Of a DNA stretch of 26,227 nt, positions 23,562 to 26,227 are shown piece by piece. The translations under genes were made by a program, and so were the position numbers. Source of the stretch: CAZBWS01 sp964495705 (GTDB lineage: Bacteria; Pseudomonadota; Gammaproteobacteria; HTCC5015); the NCBI GenBank assembly GCA_964495705.1, contig CAZBWS010000031.1, positions 1 to 26,227 of the forward strand, given 5' to 3'. The notes below the pieces were generated by a model that saw only the letters and a program-made list of their open reading frames with translations, searched no databases and was not told the origin of the DNA. Each line of letters starts with the position of its first letter. The first letter of the stretch is position 1.

Positions 23562-24299
23562 CTAGCTTCCTGGTGTTGCGGCTTCTACCACAATAACGGT
23601 TACATTGTCGTTGGCTTCATTGGCCAAGGCTGTTTCAATGAGTGATTGGGCGGCCTTAAAAGGAATTTGGTCCATCGCCCTCGAAATATCTTCGATAGTG
23701 ATGTCTTTAAATAGGCCGTCACTACAAATCAAGTATTTATCGCCGGGCTGGGCAATGTCGTGATCAACATCAATCACCAGCTTGTCAGATACGCCTACCG
23801 CTCGCGTAATAATGTTAGCAGAGGGGTGTTTGCCAGCTTCTTCAGGCGTCATCATGCCTTTATCGACGATTTCCTGCACAAAGCTGTGGTCGTGGCTCAC
23901 TTGATCGAGTTTTTTATTGCGATAGCGATAAATGCGGCTATCGCCAGCCCACATATAAAAAACATGATCTTTGTAGGTGTAGACCATCGCCACTGTGCTA
24001 CCCATGACCTTGTCTGGTTGGCCCAGAGACTGGTTGTGCAGCTTGTCATTGACATCGAGAACGCGTTTTTCAATCAGCTCAATAGTCCTACTCAAGGTAC
24101 GCTGTGCGGTAAAACCCTCAAGCGCGTCAATGATGGATTGGCTGGCGACATCGCCCTTGGCGTGCCCACCCATGCCGTCGGCAACAACCCACAAGCCTTC
24201 GTCAGGCAGGGTAAGGTAGGCATCTTCGTTGTGTTTGCGCACGGTTCCAACAGTGGTTAAACCGCAAGAGCGCCATTCTAAGCTTGATTCAATAGCCAT
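23562..24299 (-). CDS. PP2C-family serine/threonine protein phosphatase
   Basis: A 245-residue soluble phosphatase. The PP2C motifs are all visible: R21-K-H-N-E-D26 (metal ligand), VVADGMGGH with D41, GSTVAMVY, AGDSRIYRYR (about 118-127), SDGLF with D194, and NDNVTVIVVE with D231. It removes phosphate from Ser/Thr residues using Mn or Mg. Length and layout match bacterial Stp/PrpC and the PppA type of type VI secretion, but no secretion genes or kinase are in the window, so the partner kinase is unknown. The downstream gene starts 9 bases after its stop, preceded by an AGGAAG, and makes a membrane protein that may be a functional partner. Confidence 0.93.
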   Translation of the reverse strand: MAIESSLEWRSCGLTTVGTVRKHNEDAYLTLPDEGLWVVADGMGGHAKGDVASQSIIDALEGFTAQRTLSRTIELIEKRVLDVNDKLHNQSLGQPDKVMGSTVAMVYTYKDHVFYMWAGDSRIYRYRNKKLDQVSHDHSFVQEIVDKGMMTPEEAGKHPSANIITRAVGVSDKLVIDVDHDIAQPGDKYLICSDGLFKDITIEDISRAMDQIPFKAAQSLIETALANEANDNVTVIVVEAATPGS

Positions 24300-24321
24300 T
24301 ATATTTTTGAGAATTATTATT

Positions 24322-24336
24322 CCGTATAGATGGCTA
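24322..24336 (+). repeat. CCGTATAGA-GGCTA motif, copy 3
   Basis: CCGTATAGATGGCTA matches the motifs at 75-90 and 18941-18956. It lies 23 bases upstream of the PP2C start in the divergent region shared with gltX. Confidence 0.4.
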
Positions 24337-24436
24337 TGAATATGCCACAGATTCGACCGATTGCCGAGGCTTTGCCGCGTTTTTTTTAGAAACTAATCGA
24401 CTAAATGAGTTTGGCATGGGGTTTGAAGCTCAGGTT

Positions 24437-24445
24437 TGCTAAAAT
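24437..24445 (+). promoter_or_regulatory. Possible extended -10 promoter of gltX
   Basis: TGCTAAAAT matches an extended -10 element (TGN followed by a TATAAT-like hexamer), 33 bases before the gltX ATG. No good -35 is seen at the usual distance, which extended -10 promoters can tolerate. This is a weak call. Confidence 0.35.
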
Positions 24446-24477
24446 CCCTTTCTGATTTTTACCTTTGGAACACTAGT

Positions 24478-25896
24478 ATGAGCGTCAAGACTCGATTTGC
24501 CCCTAGCCCGACGGGCTATCTTCACATTGGTGGAGCACGTACAGCTTTGTTTTCGTGGCTATATGCCCAAAAGCAACAGGGGGCTTTTATCTTGAGAATT
24601 GAAGATACAGACCTAGAGCGTTCTACGGAGGCGTCGGTAAAGGCTATTTTTGACGGAATGACTTGGCTGGGCTTGGCGCACAATGAAGGCCCCTACTATC
24701 AAACGAAGCGTTTTGATCGCTACCGAGAAGTGGTGCAGCAATTTTTAGATCGGGGGCAGGCCTATCGCTGTACCTGTAGTCGTGAGCGCCTTGAAGCGTT
24801 ACGTGAAGAGCAAATGCGCAACAAGCAAAAGCCCCGCTATGATGGTTGTTGCAGGAATAAAAATATAGCCGCCGATTGCGGCGAAGATTTCGTCATTCGC
24901 TTTGCCAACCCCCTCGACGGCGATGTGCTGGTTGCGGATAAGGTCAAAGGTGATGTTGTGGTTAGCAATGCAGAGCTGGATGATTTGATTATTGCGCGTA
25001 CCGATGGCACGCCAACTTATAATTTGACGGTTGTTGTTGATGATATCGACATGGGGTTAACCCATGTTATTCGTGGTGACGACCATTTGAATAACACGCC
25101 TCGCCAGATCAATATGTACAAGGCAATGGGAGCCGAGCTGCCTGAATTTGCCCATGTGCCGATGATTTTGGGTGAAGATGGTAAGCGCCTTTCCAAGCGC
25201 CATGGTGCGGTTGGCGTGATGCAATACTACGAAGAGGGTTTTTTGCCAGAGGCCTTACTGAACTATTTGGTGCGCTTGGGCTGGTCGCAGGGAGACAGGG
25301 AAATCTTCAGTGTTGAAGAAATGATAGAGGCGTTTAGTCTAGAAGGCTTGAACAAATCTCCTTCAACCTTCAACCCAGAAAAGCTGTTGTGGCTGAACCA
25401 GCACTACATTAAAGAAATGCCTGCTACACAGCTGGCCGAACGCTTGCAGCCCTATATTGAGAAGGCGGGTATTAGCCTTGAACTAGGCCCTAGTCTTGAT
25501 CAATGGGTTGACGGCTTCCGCGACCGTGCTAAAACCCTGGTAGAAATGGCCGCATTAACACGGCCCTACTACGAAGATTTTGAAGATTACGATGCGACTG
25601 CAGCGAAAAAGCATTTTAAGGCGGCGGCATTAGCGCCGTTGCAGGAATTGCTAAGCGCTTTTGAAGCGCTAGGTGATTGGCAGTCAGAAGCCTTACAATC
25701 CATTGTAGAGAATACGGCACAGAAACTAGAGTTGGGCATGGGCAAAGTCGGCATGCCATTACGCGTGGCCGTATGTGGCATGGGCATGTCCCCGAGCTTT
25801 GACGTTACCCTGTCACTATTGGGGCGTGACCGTGTTATTGTGCGTCTGAAGCGGGCAATTGCATTTTTAGAGAAAAAAATTGCGCAAAGCGCTTGA
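24478..25896 (+). CDS. gltX: Glutamyl-tRNA synthetase
   Basis: A 472-residue class I synthetase that charges tRNA-Glu with glutamate in the cytoplasm. The catalytic motifs are RFAPSPTGYLHIGG near the N-terminus (H16-I-G-G) and KRLSKRHG, the KMSKS-like loop. A zinc-type cluster is visible as C-x-C in YRCTCSRERL, followed by GCC about 25 residues later. Full length and an intact C-terminal anticodon-binding domain distinguish it from the short GluQRS paralogues. The start at 24478 has GGAA 7 bases upstream and gives the usual MSVKTRFAPSPTG; the frame extends upstream to an ATG at 24436 without support. Downstream are tRNA-Ala and tRNA-Glu, the latter its own substrate. Confidence 0.97.
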   Translation: MSVKTRFAPSPTGYLHIGGARTALFSWLYAQKQQGAFILRIEDTDLERSTEASVKAIFDGMTWLGLAHNEGPYYQTKRFDRYREVVQQFLDRGQAYRCTCSRERLEALREEQMRNKQKPRYDGCCRNKNIAADCGEDFVIRFANPLDGDVLVADKVKGDVVVSNAELDDLIIARTDGTPTYNLTVVVDDIDMGLTHVIRGDDHLNNTPRQINMYKAMGAELPEFAHVPMILGEDGKRLSKRHGAVGVMQYYEEGFLPEALLNYLVRLGWSQGDREIFSVEEMIEAFSLEGLNKSPSTFNPEKLLWLNQHYIKEMPATQLAERLQPYIEKAGISLELGPSLDQWVDGFRDRAKTLVEMAALTRPYYEDFEDYDATAAKKHFKAAALAPLQELLSAFEALGDWQSEALQSIVENTAQKLELGMGKVGMPLRVAVCGMGMSPSFDVTLSLLGRDRVIVRLKRAIAFLEKKIAQSA

Positions 25897-25920
25897 CCAG
25901 AATAAAACTTTGCGTAGAAT
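25893..25920 (+). promoter_or_regulatory. tRNA operon promoter
   Basis: TTGACC (25893-25898) and TAGAAT (25915-25920) are separated by 16 bases, a good sigma-70-type pair. The -35 overlaps the gltX stop codon. The sequence just after the -10 (ACGCGCC) is GC-rich, like the discriminator of stable-RNA promoters under stringent control. The predicted start lies about 12 bases before the tRNA-Ala gene. Confidence 0.75.
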
Positions 25921-25939
25921 ACGCGCCTCCACACAGCGT

Positions 25940-26015
25940 GGGGCTATAGCTCAGCTGGGAGAGCGCAACACTGGCAGTGTTGAGGTCAGCGGTTCGATCC
26001 CGCTTAGCTCCACCA
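25940..26015 (+). tRNA. tRNA-Ala (anticodon GGC)
   Basis: A 76-base cloverleaf including CCA. The acceptor stem is GGGGCTA with TAGCTCC (one G-T pair), the anticodon stem is CAACA/TGTTG and the loop CTGGCAG gives anticodon GGC. The T arm contains GGTTCGATCC, and the gene encodes its own CCA end. Confidence 0.97.
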
Positions 26016-26100
26016 ATTGGTGCTTTTTACGCAAGTAAAAGCCACAAGATTCCGCACACTAGGCCGTGCATAACAAAGGAATCATTGCTGCAGGAACTGT

Positions 26101-26176
26101 GTCCCGTTCGTCTAGAGGCCTAGGACACCACCCTTTCACGGTGGTTACAGGGGTTCGAATCCCCTACGGGACACCA
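26101..26176 (+). tRNA. tRNA-Glu (anticodon TTC)
   Basis: A 76-base cloverleaf with acceptor stem GTCCCGT/ACGGGAC, anticodon stem CCACC/GGTGG and loop CTTTCAC (anticodon TTC). The T arm is GGGGTTCGAATCCCC and CCA is encoded. It lies 85 bases after tRNA-Ala, probably in the same transcript, and downstream of gltX, whose product charges it. Confidence 0.97.
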
Positions 26177-26187
26177 CTACAACGAAG

Positions 26188-26218
26188 AAGCCGCTCAAGT
26201 AATTGAGCGGCTTTTTTT
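26188..26218 (+). terminator. Terminator of the tRNA operon
   Basis: AAGCCGCTCAA (26188-26198) and TTGAGCGGCTT (26203-26213) form a perfect 11-bp stem with the loop GTAA, and the T-run reaches 26218. It is 11 bases after the tRNA-Glu gene. Confidence 0.94.
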
Positions 26219-26227
26219 ATGCTTGTG

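Noticed and set aside
23562..24299. Type VI secretion locus (PppA)
   Set aside because: The phosphatase resembles PppA, but no Tss, Hcp, VgrG or PpkA gene is in the window.

Overview
The window looks like chromosomal DNA of a marine-type gammaproteobacterium, perhaps near Cellvibrionales or Pseudomonas-like lineages. The evidence is the cysI–DUF934 pair, single-chain ATP sulfurylase, gltX followed by tRNA-Ala and tRNA-Glu, FadL-like and DUF481 outer-membrane proteins, and the Shine-Dalgarno and terminator style. This placement is an inference from gene content; no rRNA or species marker is present. One 100-base run of N (22668-22767) is an assembly gap inside a tandem repeat.

Layout. (1) 1-3624: sulfur assimilation on the minus strand (sat, then siroheme sulfite reductase cysI overlapping a DUF934 gene), with REP-like palindromes in the spacers. 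(2) 3812-5391: a DUF481 outer-membrane protein and a divergent NRDE/TANGO2-like protein. (3) 5388-18842: a surface and signalling block. It holds a membrane hybrid histidine kinase, a divergent OmpR-type regulator, a minus-strand inverse-autotransporter-like adhesin with a beta-helix passenger, and a plus-strand cluster of seven genes. The cluster encodes three small exported proteins related to each other, a stand-alone exported C39-type cysteine peptidase, a protein with an OmpA peptidoglycan-binding domain in front of a beta-barrel, a FadL-like barrel, and a beta-propeller protein with a C-terminal hydrophobic tail. Its gene set recalls the Acinetobacter 'fil' (putative pilus/surface) locus, from memory and unverified. 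(4) 18986-22276: an AraC-family regulator converging on a three-gene operon (ArsS-like radical SAM enzyme and two rSAM-associated glycosyltransferase-like proteins) of the arsenosugar type. (5) 22382-24299: a PP2C phosphatase and a single-pass membrane protein with a Pro-Val-Val-Glu tandem repeat that contains the gap. (6) 24478-26218: gltX, tRNA-Ala(GGC), tRNA-Glu(TTC) and a strong terminator.

The most interesting part is the seven-gene cluster at 11436-18842. All three small exported proteins carry, just after the signal peptide, a motif that resembles the double-glycine leader recognised by C39 peptidases (L-S-x-x-E-L-x-x-I-x-G-G), and an exported C39 peptidase with an intact Cys/His/Asp triad is encoded next to them. 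This suggests a two-step system: Sec export, then periplasmic trimming by the C39 enzyme, then delivery through or onto the outer membrane by the two barrel proteins. A strong terminator after the first gene suggests that its product is made in excess, as a major subunit would be. The functional model is inference; the motifs, triad, gene order and terminator are read directly from the sequence.
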